A stretch of 12,644 nt of DNA, taken from the NCBI GenBank assembly GCA_951800675.1, contig CATOKC010000101.1:1-12644 (forward strand), written 5' to 3'. A model generated the notes under the pieces. The model ran no database searches and was not told the DNA's origin. It saw only the letters and a list, made by a program, of their open reading frames with translations. Of this stretch, positions 1-5,958 are shown one piece after another. This DNA is from an uncultured Oscillibacter sp. (GTDB taxonomy: Bacteria; Bacillota_A; Clostridia; Oscillospirales; Oscillospiraceae). The translations under genes and the position numbers were made by a program. Each line of letters starts with the position of its first letter. Within the stretch, counting starts at the first letter, position 1.

Positions 1-152
1 GTCCTCTTTGAAGGGCAGCTTCTCTGACAAGCAGTTCAAATGCTTGCTGGATGAGACTTTCCTTGATAAAGTCATTGCTTCTGCTCTTTGTTCATAATCT
101 TTTTACTCATTCAATTGCCGTGATCATCAGGCGTTTCTTGGGCCTCCGGGGA
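1..152. other. Left-edge stretch with no supported gene
   Basis: I see no convincing gene here. On the minus strand an open frame from about base 91 runs off the left edge and reads like a helical segment (SNDFIKESLIQQAFELLVRE). It has no start codon and is preceded by a stop. A separate minus-strand ATG at 110 gives only a 12-residue peptide before a stop in another frame. Together they could be the frameshifted beginning of a gene that lies mostly outside the window, but this is only a guess. Confidence 0.2.
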
Positions 153-187
153 CGAAAAAACGCCCTCCGGGCGGGCCGGAGGGCGTT
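153..187 (-). terminator. Intrinsic terminator of the amidase gene
   Basis: A perfect 11-bp stem (159-169 with 177-187) with a 7-base loop is followed, on the minus strand, by six T residues (complement of 155-160). It starts 8 bases after the amidase stop codon and is oriented to end leftward transcription of that gene. Confidence 0.9.
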
Positions 188-195
188 TCCTCTAT

Positions 196-891
196 TCAGC
201 GGATAAATTGGGCCGCGGCATAGCCCATGTAGTCACCGTAGCGGACTACGTACCAGTCCTCATACCGGCCATAGACCCGGACGGCGGCTCCGTCTGGGAT
301 GCTGGCGATGATGGAGGCGTTCAGGTTGGGCCGGCTGCGCAGGTTCAGGGTGCCGCCTCCCGCGTAGACGGTGCCCTCCCAGGGGTCGGTGGGCCAGATG
401 AAGGGGATGCCGAAGTAGTCCGTGAGGCTGAGGACCAGGTTGCGGGCGATCTCCGGGATGTTGTTCTCGATCCAGCGGGCGTCCTCGTAGTTGTCGTGGT
501 AGCCGATCTCCAGCAGCACGGCGGGGAACTTGGAGTCCCGGACCTCGCCGAGGCTGGTGGTGGGGCGGGTATTCACCTTGTCGGGCAGGGGGTAGATGCC
601 CCGCAGGTTATTGACGAAGATCTGGGCCGCCCGCTGGCCCTGGGTGCTGGTGGGGTAGTAGAAGGCGATGATGCCGCGGACGTTGCCGTAGTTGCTCTCC
701 GCGGCGGCGTTGGAGTGGAGGGCTAGGTAAAAGTCGTACCAGCCCTGGTTGGCCTGCCGGATGGAGCTGCCGGCGGTCATGTCGGGGGTATTGCGCTTAT
801 AGCGGATGCCGCAGCTGTTGAGGTAGGGGATCATGGCGTCCGCAAGACGGTTCATCCAGTATTCCTCGCTGCCGGTGCCGGTGACGTACAT
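196..891 (-). CDS. N-acetylmuramoyl-L-alanine amidase (Amidase_3 + SH3), 5'-truncated at the insertion junction
   Basis: Peptidoglycan amidase expected to cleave the bond between N-acetylmuramic acid and L-alanine in the cell wall. Numbered from the first internal ATG (231 aa): the amidase domain covers about 1-165, with E10, the ALHSNA segment (H59) and the LLEIGYHDN segment (E128), which match the later zinc-ligand and catalytic positions of Amidase_3. A bacterial SH3 wall-binding domain follows (about 173-231). Upstream of M1 the same frame still reads ISPSTQENN. In the family as I recall it, that segment belongs to the protein N terminus and is preceded by only about five residues including the start Met. 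That start is missing here; beyond base ~918 the frame reads into the recombinase region. No Shine-Dalgarno sequence precedes the ATG at 891, so the gene is probably silent or makes a product lacking the first motif. It could be chromosomal or an old prophage endolysin. Confidence 0.75.
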   Translation of the reverse strand: MYVTGTGSEEYWMNRLADAMIPYLNSCGIRYKRNTPDMTAGSSIRQANQGWYDFYLALHSNAAAESNYGNVRGIIAFYYPTSTQGQRAAQIFVNNLRGIYPLPDKVNTRPTTSLGEVRDSKFPAVLLEIGYHDNYEDARWIENNIPEIARNLVLSLTDYFGIPFIWPTDPWEGTVYAGGGTLNLRSRPNLNASIIASIPDGAAVRVYGRYEDWYVVRYGDYMGYAAAQFIR

Positions 892-904
892 GTTGTTTTC
901 TTGT

Positions 905-943
905 GTACTGGGACTTATATTATGAAGATAAAACCTCAAAAAA
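905..943. other. Candidate attachment-site junction (attL/attR) of the serine-integrase element
   Basis: Amidase homology (reading leftward) stops at about 915-918. The recombinase stop codon is at 944-946. The AT-rich bases between belong to neither protein. Large serine recombinases of the Tn5397/TndX and Tn4451/TnpX type commonly lie with their 3' end next to an element end, which fits. The exact 2-bp crossover and core cannot be set without the other end of the element or an empty site. Confidence 0.55.
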
Positions 944-2278
944 TTAAAGCCGCAGATCATACTCGATATGGCGGTCCGGATATATCCTGATCTCCTGAAT
1001 AAGAATGCGCCAAAACTCCTGTTTTTGCTCACTTTCCAGCTTGCTATATACCACTTCCCAGCCGGTAGACAGGAGCCGCTCAACGGTATCAAAGTTTGGC
1101 GCTCGCATTTCAGAAGACTCCTTCTGGAGAGATTCGATCTTATCAAGGTAGGTCCGCTGGTCTGCTCTGCATTGTTCCAGCGTGATCAGATCGTTCACAT
1201 ACAGGTCCTTCAACCGGTCGATCTTCCCGCGAAGTGTGGCGATCTCTCCCCTGTAGTCCCGCTGCCTTTGGTGGGGCCTGGCCTCCAGCTCCGCTTTTTG
1301 CCGTTCCATTTTTTCGCGGATCGTTTCCAGCAAAAACGCTTCGATCTTCCGCTGGCCAAGATTCGTCTGGTTGGAGCAGTCTGCGCTCCGGGTGTAATGA
1401 GATTGGCAATTATAATAATAGGACTCCTGGTTCGTATTGACCCGGCCGCCCATCCTTTTTCCACACTCGCCGCATACGATCAGGCCAGAAAAAATGTATA
1501 CCCGGTTTTTGGGGGACTTCCGCACGACCCTTCTCCTCATTGACTGTATCATGTCAAACTCTTCCTTTGTTATGTACGGCGGCGTCATGCCGTCCGCGTC
1601 AAAATACCGTCCGTAATATGCCGTGCTGTCCAACATCTTGTGCGCACGGTGATATTGCAGCTTCAGACCTAACCGGCCAGCCTCGTCCATTGCAGCGGAG
1701 ATGGATCCCCGTGCAAGATATGTGCGGAAAAATCCGTTTACCGCAGCCTCCAGGTCTGGGTCCTTTACATACTTTTTCCCTTCGATCTTATACCCCGGCA
1801 TACGATCGCCGGTCAAGGGCTCCCGCTTCTGGCGCTTCATCTCGTTGATGGCCTTGATCCGTTCGCTGGCCCGATCCGCTTCATCCTGGGCCACGGAAAG
1901 CATGATATTGATCTTCAGCCGTCCGGAGGCCGTGGAAGTGTCGTAGTCCTCATGTATGGTGCGCCAGTCCACGTGATGCTTTTCGAGGACTTCCTGCACC
2001 TTGTAGTATTCGGCGATATTGCGAAACCATCGGTCAAGCTTGGTGAAAACGATCAGCTCTCCCTTTCCCGCCCTTACATCGCCGAGGAGGCGCTGTAGCT
2101 CCGGGCGTTTGGAAGATGGCTTTCGGGCGGAGACGCCAGCGTCGGTGTATATCCCCGCGACCTTATGACCATTGGTCTTGGCCCACGATTGCAGCGCGGC
2201 GGTCTGGGCCTCGATGGACAGGCCGTGGAGTGCCTGCTCTTCAGTACTGACGCGCACATATAAAAACACTCGCTTCAC
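944..2278 (-). CDS. Large serine recombinase (site-specific integrase)
   Basis: Integrase/excisionase of the element, 444 aa. An N-terminal resolvase catalytic domain (about 1-145) contains YVRVSTEEQ, with the presumed nucleophile S11 and R8, and the KLDRWFRN motif at 80-87. A recombinase domain follows (about 160-260), then a zinc ribbon with C269, C272, C291 and C301, then a coiled-coil-rich region (about 310-395) and a C-terminal segment. The length is at the short end for large serine integrases but all expected parts are present. The start is GTG (2276-2278 on the minus strand), preceded by AAAGGAGG at good spacing. The 3' end lies about 25 bases from the truncated amidase, marking the element end. 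The downstream half of the DUF5067/zinc-ribbon/integrase leftward block may be co-transcribed with it, although a hairpin lies just upstream. Confidence 0.95.
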   Translation of the reverse strand: MKRVFLYVRVSTEEQALHGLSIEAQTAALQSWAKTNGHKVAGIYTDAGVSARKPSSKRPELQRLLGDVRAGKGELIVFTKLDRWFRNIAEYYKVQEVLEKHHVDWRTIHEDYDTSTASGRLKINIMLSVAQDEADRASERIKAINEMKRQKREPLTGDRMPGYKIEGKKYVKDPDLEAAVNGFFRTYLARGSISAAMDEAGRLGLKLQYHRAHKMLDSTAYYGRYFDADGMTPPYITKEEFDMIQSMRRRVVRKSPKNRVYIFSGLIVCGECGKRMGGRVNTNQESYYYNCQSHYTRSADCSNQTNLGQRKIEAFLLETIREKMERQKAELEARPHQRQRDYRGEIATLRGKIDRLKDLYVNDLITLEQCRADQRTYLDKIESLQKESSEMRAPNFDTVERLLSTGWEVVYSKLESEQKQEFWRILIQEIRIYPDRHIEYDLRL

Positions 2279-2304
2279 AGAGCTCCTCCTTTTCTGATGT
2301 AATG

Positions 2305-2339
2305 AGAGGGCAGAGCGTCCGCCAAGACTTCTGCCCTCT
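2305..2339. other. Inverted repeat upstream of the integrase gene
   Basis: Perfect 10-bp arms (2305-2314 and 2330-2339) around a 15-base loop, between the stop of the DUF5067-like gene and the integrase start. No T-tract follows on either strand, so a simple intrinsic terminator is unlikely. It could be an attenuator, an mRNA-stability hairpin or a regulator site controlling the integrase. Confidence 0.5.
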
Positions 2340-2375
2340 ATGCCGCCCCCGGGGTTCCAGCCTGGGAGCGGTTTT

Positions 2376-3104
2376 TCATTTTAACTGCGTCGGATCAAAA
2401 TTCTTTGTCACAACGTCATCGGAAAAGCTAAACAGCTTGGTCAACTCAAACTCCACTACGGAGGTATCATCCAACAGCAAAAACGCGCATTGCACATCCA
2501 GCGTTGTCCCTGGCCGCAGTTCCTTGAACGATAGACCGGAATCAAATACATCAGTGTTCCCGATGTATGCGGTGTCTAATTGCACTCCGGCCTGGAATGC
2601 TTTTTCCATCAACTGGACTTCCGCGCTGGTCGTATCCTCGCTGTTATTGGTCCAGGAGTATGTAATGATGATCGCTGGGTCCCCGCTATAATCACTCGAC
2701 ACAACGGCGTCCTTGATCTCTACAGAATAATCGCCCAGCGTGCCGCTATATTCCCCATCATCCTGGACGGGACGCGGGTCGTCCACCGGATCATCCGGAG
2801 GAGCGGGAGTAGTTTCTGGGGCGGTGGGCACGGGATCGTTCTGCACGGGATCATCAACCGGCTTTGGCTCAGGCGGCTGAACGTCTGGCAACGCCGCCGT
2901 TCCCTTTATCTCCCCTGGCTCTTGGCTTGCAGGAAGCGTTGCAGAATTACCCGGCAGCTGTCCGCTCACCAGCATCGCCACCACGCACAGCGCGAACAGC
3001 CCCAGAGGGACATACGCCTTTTTCCCCATGAGGCACAGGATGACGATCAGGAGGATCGCTATCAGCGCACCGGCGGCGCCGACAAGACATACTATAAGGC
3101 CCAT
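2376..3104 (-). CDS. DUF5067-like membrane-anchored protein
   Basis: 242 aa. Two hydrophobic segments at about 3-26 and 32-49 place it in the membrane. A long Pro/Asp/Glu-rich linker (about 58-118) follows, then a C-terminal beta-type domain (about 124-240). That domain, with an SVEIKDA start, YSWTNNS, KAFQAGVQLDTA and ELFSFSD-like segments, matches DUF5067 as I remember the family: Firmicute surface proteins of unknown function. The ATG at 3104 has only a weak purine-rich ribosome site. It is 41 bases downstream of the zinc-ribbon gene on the same strand, suggesting one leftward transcript. Likely cargo that changes the host surface; no enzymatic motif is visible. Confidence 0.75.
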   Translation of the reverse strand: MGLIVCLVGAAGALIAILLIVILCLMGKKAYVPLGLFALCVVAMLVSGQLPGNSATLPASQEPGEIKGTAALPDVQPPEPKPVDDPVQNDPVPTAPETTPAPPDDPVDDPRPVQDDGEYSGTLGDYSVEIKDAVVSSDYSGDPAIIITYSWTNNSEDTTSAEVQLMEKAFQAGVQLDTAYIGNTDVFDSGLSFKELRPGTTLDVQCAFLLLDDTSVVEFELTKLFSFSDDVVTKNFDPTQLK

Positions 3105-3145
3105 TTCTTCTCTCTCGTTTCTCTAAATTTTGTTTATGCTTGCCG

Positions 3146-3661
3146 TCACCCGTTCAGCTTTTTCAGATTCGCAAATCCAACAAACGAAAGGATCATCTGG
3201 ATAATAACAAACATGAAATACACTGGGAAAAGCGCCATAGCAACGGCGTACAGGATCGCGCCGGTCAATGAGAAGCCGCGATGGCTCATCGCCCACCCAA
3301 GAGTGTTGAAGATCGCCGCCAGGACCGCGCAGATCAAATGCGGCATGACTAGAGCAGTTGCGATCCCGGCTCCTATCGCTTCCGCTTCGGATGAGCCGGA
3401 AGCCGCACCGGCCCAATAGAAAATGCTGTAGAGCGCATAGAGAACACCGAGGATCGCGGCGATCAGAAGCGCGGTACTCTTTTTCTTTCCGGAACCGGTC
3501 TTTTGCGGTTTGGCAGTTGTGTACGGCGTGGTGTAGCTGCGGTTTCCGCTGGTTGTTCTCTGAGTGTTTGAACTGCTGGGCTTGTCATCCATAAAAGAAT
3601 TGCATCGGGGGCACATTACAGCATTATCCGCGATTTTCGCTCCGCATTTTGGACAGGTCAT
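3146..3661 (-). CDS. Zinc-ribbon membrane protein of unknown function
   Basis: 171 aa. The N terminus is a compact zinc ribbon (C3, C6, C17, C20), followed by a Ser/Thr-rich linker (about 28-60) and about four hydrophobic segments to the C terminus. The start at 3661 is chosen because TAGGAGGAGAG lies just upstream and because the protein then begins MTCPKCG, typical of such ribbon-membrane proteins. An upstream ATG at 3787 would add 42 residues read through the promoter region and is less likely. It is the first gene of the leftward group and diverges from the 51-aa gene. Function is unknown. Confidence 0.8.
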   Translation of the reverse strand: MTCPKCGAKIADNAVMCPRCNSFMDDKPSSSNTQRTTSGNRSYTTPYTTAKPQKTGSGKKKSTALLIAAILGVLYALYSIFYWAGAASGSSEAEAIGAGIATALVMPHLICAVLAAIFNTLGWAMSHRGFSLTGAILYAVAMALFPVYFMFVIIQMILSFVGFANLKKLNG

Positions 3662-3695
3662 ATTTCTCTCTCCTCCTACACAAAATTTTAGAGAT

Positions 3696-3723
3696 ATTAT
3701 AATGCGATTTAGTACTGCTGAAA
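3696..3723 (-). promoter_or_regulatory. Probable promoter for the zinc-ribbon gene
   Basis: Minus-strand TATAAT (3696-3701) with a 16-base spacer to TTTCAG (3718-3723), about 35 bases before the start codon. The -10 is a perfect consensus; the -35 is weak. Confidence 0.5.
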
Positions 3724-3754
3724 TTCTAGTAAAAAATTTGTGCAATTTTCCATG

Positions 3755-3783
3755 TTGCAATCCAGAAACGAATGTTCTATAAT
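3755..3783 (+). promoter_or_regulatory. Promoter for the 51-aa rightward gene
   Basis: TTGCAA (3755-3760), a 17-base spacer, and a perfect TATAAT (3778-3783), with the ATG 38 bases downstream. It is divergent from the zinc-ribbon promoter. Confidence 0.7.
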
Positions 3784-3821
3784 GCAATCACATCGGCTAT
3801 GGAAAGGAACGTGATTTACAT

Positions 3822-3977
3822 ATGAACCCAATGAATGAGTTATATCTGACTTGCGATGAAATTAGGTTTCTGGAGATTGCAAATGACCCGGCTATTCGGT
3901 CAAGTCTTTTGGAGCGTCTTGAGAAATTAGGATTGCTTTCTGCTTTTCTGGAGGCAGAGAGCGGAACCACTGAATAA
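3822..3977 (+). CDS. Small helical protein overlapping the repressor 3' end
   Basis: 51 aa, beginning MNPMNELYLTCDE and rich in helix-forming residues (SSLLERLEKLGLLSAFLEAE at about 27-46). It has its own consensus promoter 38 bases upstream and GGAAAGGAA before the ATG at 3822; an in-frame ATG at 3831 is an alternative. Its last 86 bases lie antisense to the end of the XRE repressor gene. I recall similar 45-50-residue proteins in clostridial elements but cannot name a family. Transcription of this gene would run against the repressor transcript. Confidence 0.6.
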   Translation: MNPMNELYLTCDEIRFLEIANDPAIRSSLLERLEKLGLLSAFLEAESGTTE

Positions 3978-4242
3978 GCCGAATATCCTTTTCGCTAAGC
4001 TCCCCGCCATCGACGGGGGGCTGTTCTTTTTGCCCAGCGGGCCGGGGATCATCCGTGTTGCCCAGGAGGTAGTCGGTTGAAACATGGAAATAGTTTGCTA
4101 GTTTCAACAAGATGTCCCCGTTTGGTATGGAACCATTGCGCCATGCCGTCCCCTTTGATGTGCTTAATCCAAGAGAACGAAGAACATTTGATATGTCGGT
4201 TCCATTTTCAGAACACAAAGATAGAAGTCTTTCTAAAAACAT
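3892..4242 (-). CDS. XRE-family (HTH_3) transcriptional repressor
   Basis: 116 aa. An N-terminal helix-turn-helix domain (about 1-62) has the SLGLSTSKGTAWRNGSIPNGDILLKLANYF arrangement in segments and ends STDYLLG, typical of phage/ICE repressors of the CI/ImmR type. A linker and a short C-terminal helical part (about 82-116) follow. No peptidase motif is seen. The ATG at 4242 is preferred because AGAGGTGG sits 5-6 bases before it; a GTG at 4251 lies inside that ribosome site. It diverges from the 4315 gene, and the 18-bp palindrome at 4261-4278 lies in the intervening region, so it probably represses that promoter and itself. Its 3' end overlaps the opposite-strand 51-aa gene. Confidence 0.85.
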   Translation of the reverse strand: MFLERLLSLCSENGTDISNVLRSLGLSTSKGTAWRNGSIPNGDILLKLANYFHVSTDYLLGNTDDPRPAGQKEQPPVDGGELSEKDIRLIQWFRSLPPEKQKAILISQDAPKDLTE

Positions 4243-4254
4243 TAAAACCACCTC

Positions 4255-4283
4255 TTGACTATTTCCGAAATCGGAAATATAAT
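4255..4283 (+). promoter_or_regulatory. Rightward promoter with embedded operator
   Basis: TTGACT (4255-4260), a 17-base spacer, and TATAAT (4278-4283). Thirty bases from 4255 match the promoter at 5930 with two mismatches. The spacer is an operator palindrome, so repressor binding would block RNA polymerase directly. Confidence 0.85.
4261..4278. promoter_or_regulatory. Operator O1 (18-bp palindrome)
   Basis: ATTTCCGAAATCGGAAAT: perfect 8-bp arms around a 2-bp centre. It lies between the XRE repressor start and the rightward small gene and occupies the promoter spacer. The assigned binder, the adjacent XRE repressor, is inferred. Confidence 0.8.
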
Positions 4284-4306
4284 AACCCTATCACATTATG
4301 AGGAGG
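4279..4306 (+). repeat. Leader repeat, copy A
   Basis: A 28-base 5' leader running from the promoter -10 into the AGGAGG ribosome site. It matches 25 of 28 bases at 4977-5004 (copy B), 698 bases downstream. The two genes that follow both encode membrane-anchored proteins, suggesting duplication of an expression cassette. Confidence 0.7.
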
Positions 4307-4314
4307 GCGTCGAA

Positions 4315-4464
4315 ATGAAAAAGCCGTGGAGGATACTGGTAGCCGGATTATTGGCTAGTTTGGTTATAGAAATATTGTTTCCAGAACTGGAAGGAATGCA
4401 GAGGATTTTGCTGCGCGGTATTCTTTGGCTTCAAGCAAACGATATATTAAAACCGGAGGATTGA
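4315..4464 (+). CDS. Small single-pass membrane protein
   Basis: 49 aa with a hydrophobic segment at about 6-25 and a second amphipathic stretch (about 28-41). The start at 4315 follows GAGGAGG at good spacing; the frame is open further upstream, but that would begin inside the promoter. It is driven by the operator-controlled promoter at 4255, so it should be repressed with the rest of the switch. Its last 18 bases overlap the convergent 164-aa gene. No family recognised. Confidence 0.65.
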   Translation: MKKPWRILVAGLLASLVIEILFPELEGMQRILLRGILWLQANDILKPED

Positions 4465-4941
4465 TAAAAGAAGCGCTTTTATTTCATCTGAAAAGCACCC
4501 AGCAATAAATTCAACAACCCAAAACAGCGTATTTACTACAAACTTTGCAACATCGTTCTGTCTTACTCCGAACAACGATACCACATAAGCGGGAAATGAA
4601 AAGATTACTTTAACTGCATGAACAGGGTTCATGCTTATCCAAAACTCACGTATTTTTTCATCTTCTGCATTATACAGCTCAGGCAGCAGTTTTTCACAGT
4701 TATATTTGTTTGAAAACTCTGACAAGCTGTGATCGAGTTTTGCCGTTTTTGTATATCTCTTGATATATGGGTATCTCCTGAGTGCTGCTTTCAGTTCCTT
4801 TTTACATGGATTTTTGCTCTCATAAACAGATATGAACTTCTTTAGCTTTTTTATGGAGATTCTGATGTCTAAAACAGAGCAAACCGCTCTAATAGCAATA
4901 ATCAAGTATATCGCAGCCACTGTATAAAGGAAAACTTTCAT
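4447..4941 (-). CDS. Membrane protein of unknown function
   Basis: 164 aa. A hydrophobic segment at about 2-21 is followed by a basic, helical, soluble part (about 27-100) and two further hydrophobic stretches (about 107-124 and 132-150). No motif recognised. The ATG at 4941 has only a weak ribosome site (CGGAAG, wide spacing). It is tail-to-tail with the 49-aa gene and diverges from the 136-aa gene across 71 bases. Base composition is AT-rich compared with both ends of the window. Confidence 0.65.
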   Translation of the reverse strand: MKVFLYTVAAIYLIIAIRAVCSVLDIRISIKKLKKFISVYESKNPCKKELKAALRRYPYIKRYTKTAKLDHSLSEFSNKYNCEKLLPELYNAEDEKIREFWISMNPVHAVKVIFSFPAYVVSLFGVRQNDVAKFVVNTLFWVVEFIAGCFSDEIKALLLSILRF

Positions 4942-4976
4942 TCGACATTACTTCCGATCAAACTTGAATGAGATAA

Positions 4977-5004
4977 ATAATAACCATATCAGATTATAAG
5001 GAGG
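4977..5004 (+). repeat. Leader repeat, copy B
   Basis: Matches copy A (4279-4306) in 25 of 28 bases, ending in AAGGAGG. The promoter and full operator found next to copy A are not kept here: the -10 equivalent reads AATAAT and no good -35 is seen. Only operator-like half-sites remain (TTCCGA at 4952-4957, ATTTCCGA at 5019-5026). Confidence 0.65.
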
Positions 5005-5012
5005 AAAATGAA

Positions 5013-5423
5013 ATGGTAATTTCCGATAGAGTTCTACTGGCATTTTTTCTGGTTTCGCTTCCGTGTATACTTACATACGTGTTTTTGTTTAAGATTTGTC
5101 AAATACGCTTAGATAATTTTCGCAAAAAGCGAAAAAGCATGACACGACAGCGGGAAAACAAGGAATTTGAGAAGAGGCGATATGCTGAAGGACTTGCCAG
5201 TACACTTGCATCTGTACGAACATTTGAAGTATACAAATCAGAGGAAGACCGGAGGATCATGTTGTCAAAATTGAATTATTACCGCATTCAAACATACGGG
5301 GCCACTGCTTTTCTAATGGATAAATTGTATGACGAAGTTTCAGTTTCAGATATATCGCATATAAATTGGGAAACAGTAAATGGATTGATGGAAGAGCTGG
5401 TTGGTTATGTGCGCCAATTATAA
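5013..5423 (+). CDS. Membrane-anchored helical protein, paralogue of the 145-aa protein
   Basis: 136 aa. One N-terminal hydrophobic segment (about 6-27), a very basic stretch (about 31-56), then a helical soluble domain (about 57-136). Residues 84-135 align without gaps to 78-129 of the convergent 145-aa protein, sharing K86, N88, R91, Q93, G96, L105-Y106, E108, I117, W119, L125 and L129-V130. The start at 5013 has AAGGAGG eight bases upstream; an ATG at 5008 opens only three codons. Its 3' end overlaps the 145-aa gene by 19 bases. No known family recognised. Confidence 0.7.
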   Translation: MVISDRVLLAFFLVSLPCILTYVFLFKICQIRLDNFRKKRKSMTRQRENKEFEKRRYAEGLASTLASVRTFEVYKSEEDRRIMLSKLNYYRIQTYGATAFLMDKLYDEVSVSDISHINWETVNGLMEELVGYVRQL

Positions 5424-5842
5424 TAATTGAGTTTTGATTGCTTTTCCCGTTTTTCTTTCTGTATGGCATCAACAAGATTTGCTAACAGCATTTCAATTCT
5501 ATCCCAATCTATGACCGGTTTCTTTGCATAGGCAAGCTCACTGTAAAGACTGTTCAATAAGGATAAAACTGTTCCATCAGATTGAACACGCAAAAGATTT
5601 ACTTTCCAGATTGCCTCTTTGAGTTCGCCGGGTGTCCTGTTGTCGATCAATTCCTTGACGGCAGAAAGCATTTCGGCGAACTCTTTTTCGTATTCTTTCC
5701 TGTCTTTGTATTCCCAGGCCATTTCCATCCTTTTGACTTCTTTTTTTGAGTTCTCTCTGTTAGATAGGTATGAGAAAAACACTGTAGCGACCGCAGGGAT
5801 ACACCCGATAACTGCAATCAATACATTCTCAGTAATTTGCAT
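5405..5842 (-). CDS. Membrane-anchored helical protein, paralogue of the 136-aa protein
   Basis: 145 aa. An N-terminal hydrophobic segment (about 6-25), a charged stretch rich in Lys/Glu (about 29-58), then a helical domain (about 58-130) homologous to that of the 136-aa protein: K80, N82, R85, Q87, G90, L99-Y100, I111, W113, L119 and L123-V124 all lie at a constant offset of six. A Lys-rich tail follows. GGAAGG precedes the ATG at 5842. The predicted topology is N-out or N-in anchor with the helical domain probably cytoplasmic. Tail-to-tail with its paralogue, it could act with or against it. Function unknown; surface exclusion or immunity is only a possibility. Confidence 0.7.
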   Translation of the reverse strand: MQITENVLIAVIGCIPAVATVFFSYLSNRENSKKEVKRMEMAWEYKDRKEYEKEFAEMLSAVKELIDNRTPGELKEAIWKVNLLRVQSDGTVLSLLNSLYSELAYAKKPVIDWDRIEMLLANLVDAIQKEKREKQSKLNYYNWRT

Positions 5843-5860
5843 ATTGTACTACCTTCCATA

Positions 5861-5890
5861 CACCCTCGCCAAACAGCGGGGGTGTTTTTT
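5861..5890 (+). terminator. Intrinsic terminator, rightward
   Basis: A 9-bp stem (5861-5869 with 5876-5884, one G-U pair), a 6-base loop and six T residues (5885-5890). It lies in the 5' region of the leftward 145-aa gene, so it would stop rightward read-through from the 136-aa gene before the Cro-like promoter and insulate the switch. Confidence 0.85.
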
Positions 5891-5905
5891 GGTGGATATG
5901 ACGAA

Positions 5906-5923
5906 ATTTCCGAAATCAGAAAT
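5906..5923. promoter_or_regulatory. Operator O2
   Basis: ATTTCCGAAATCAGAAAT, one arm base different from O1. It lies 30 bases (about three helical turns) upstream of O3, on the same face of the DNA, which would favour cooperative binding of a repressor. It is also placed to influence leftward transcription toward the 145-aa gene. Confidence 0.7.
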
Positions 5924-5929
5924 TATTGC

Positions 5930-5958
5930 TTGACTATTTCTGAAAACGGAAATATAAT
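5930..5958 (+). promoter_or_regulatory. Rightward promoter for the Cro-like gene, with embedded operator
   Basis: TTGACT (5930-5935), a 17-base spacer and TATAAT (5953-5958), nearly identical to the promoter at 4255. It gives a leader of roughly 140 bases before the gene at 6105. A weak hairpin within it (AGCCC at 5994-5998 with GGGCT at 6008-6012, then TT) could act as a minor attenuator. Confidence 0.8.
5936..5953. promoter_or_regulatory. Operator O3
   Basis: ATTTCTGAAAACGGAAAT, filling the promoter spacer exactly as O1 does at 4261. The three sites share the consensus ATTTCYGAAAWCRGAAAT. Confidence 0.75.

Noticed and set aside
892..1146. Upstream extension of the amidase frame to an ATG at 1146
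   Set aside because: The extra residues are read out of frame from the end of the recombinase gene and the junction; they do not resemble an amidase N terminus or a signal peptide.
208..1543. Long plus-strand open frames opposite the amidase and the recombinase
   Set aside because: They mirror the codon bias of the real minus-strand genes (Val/Gly/Asp-rich or low-complexity), have no ribosome sites and match no family.
5008..5019. ATG at 5008 as start of the 136-aa gene
   Set aside because: It opens only three codons before a stop; the ATG at 5013 is in the long frame with better ribosome-site spacing.
5013..5842. Toxin-antitoxin assignment for the convergent paralogues
   Set aside because: The genes are convergent rather than co-transcribed and neither has a known toxin or antitoxin motif; sequence alone does not support the label.
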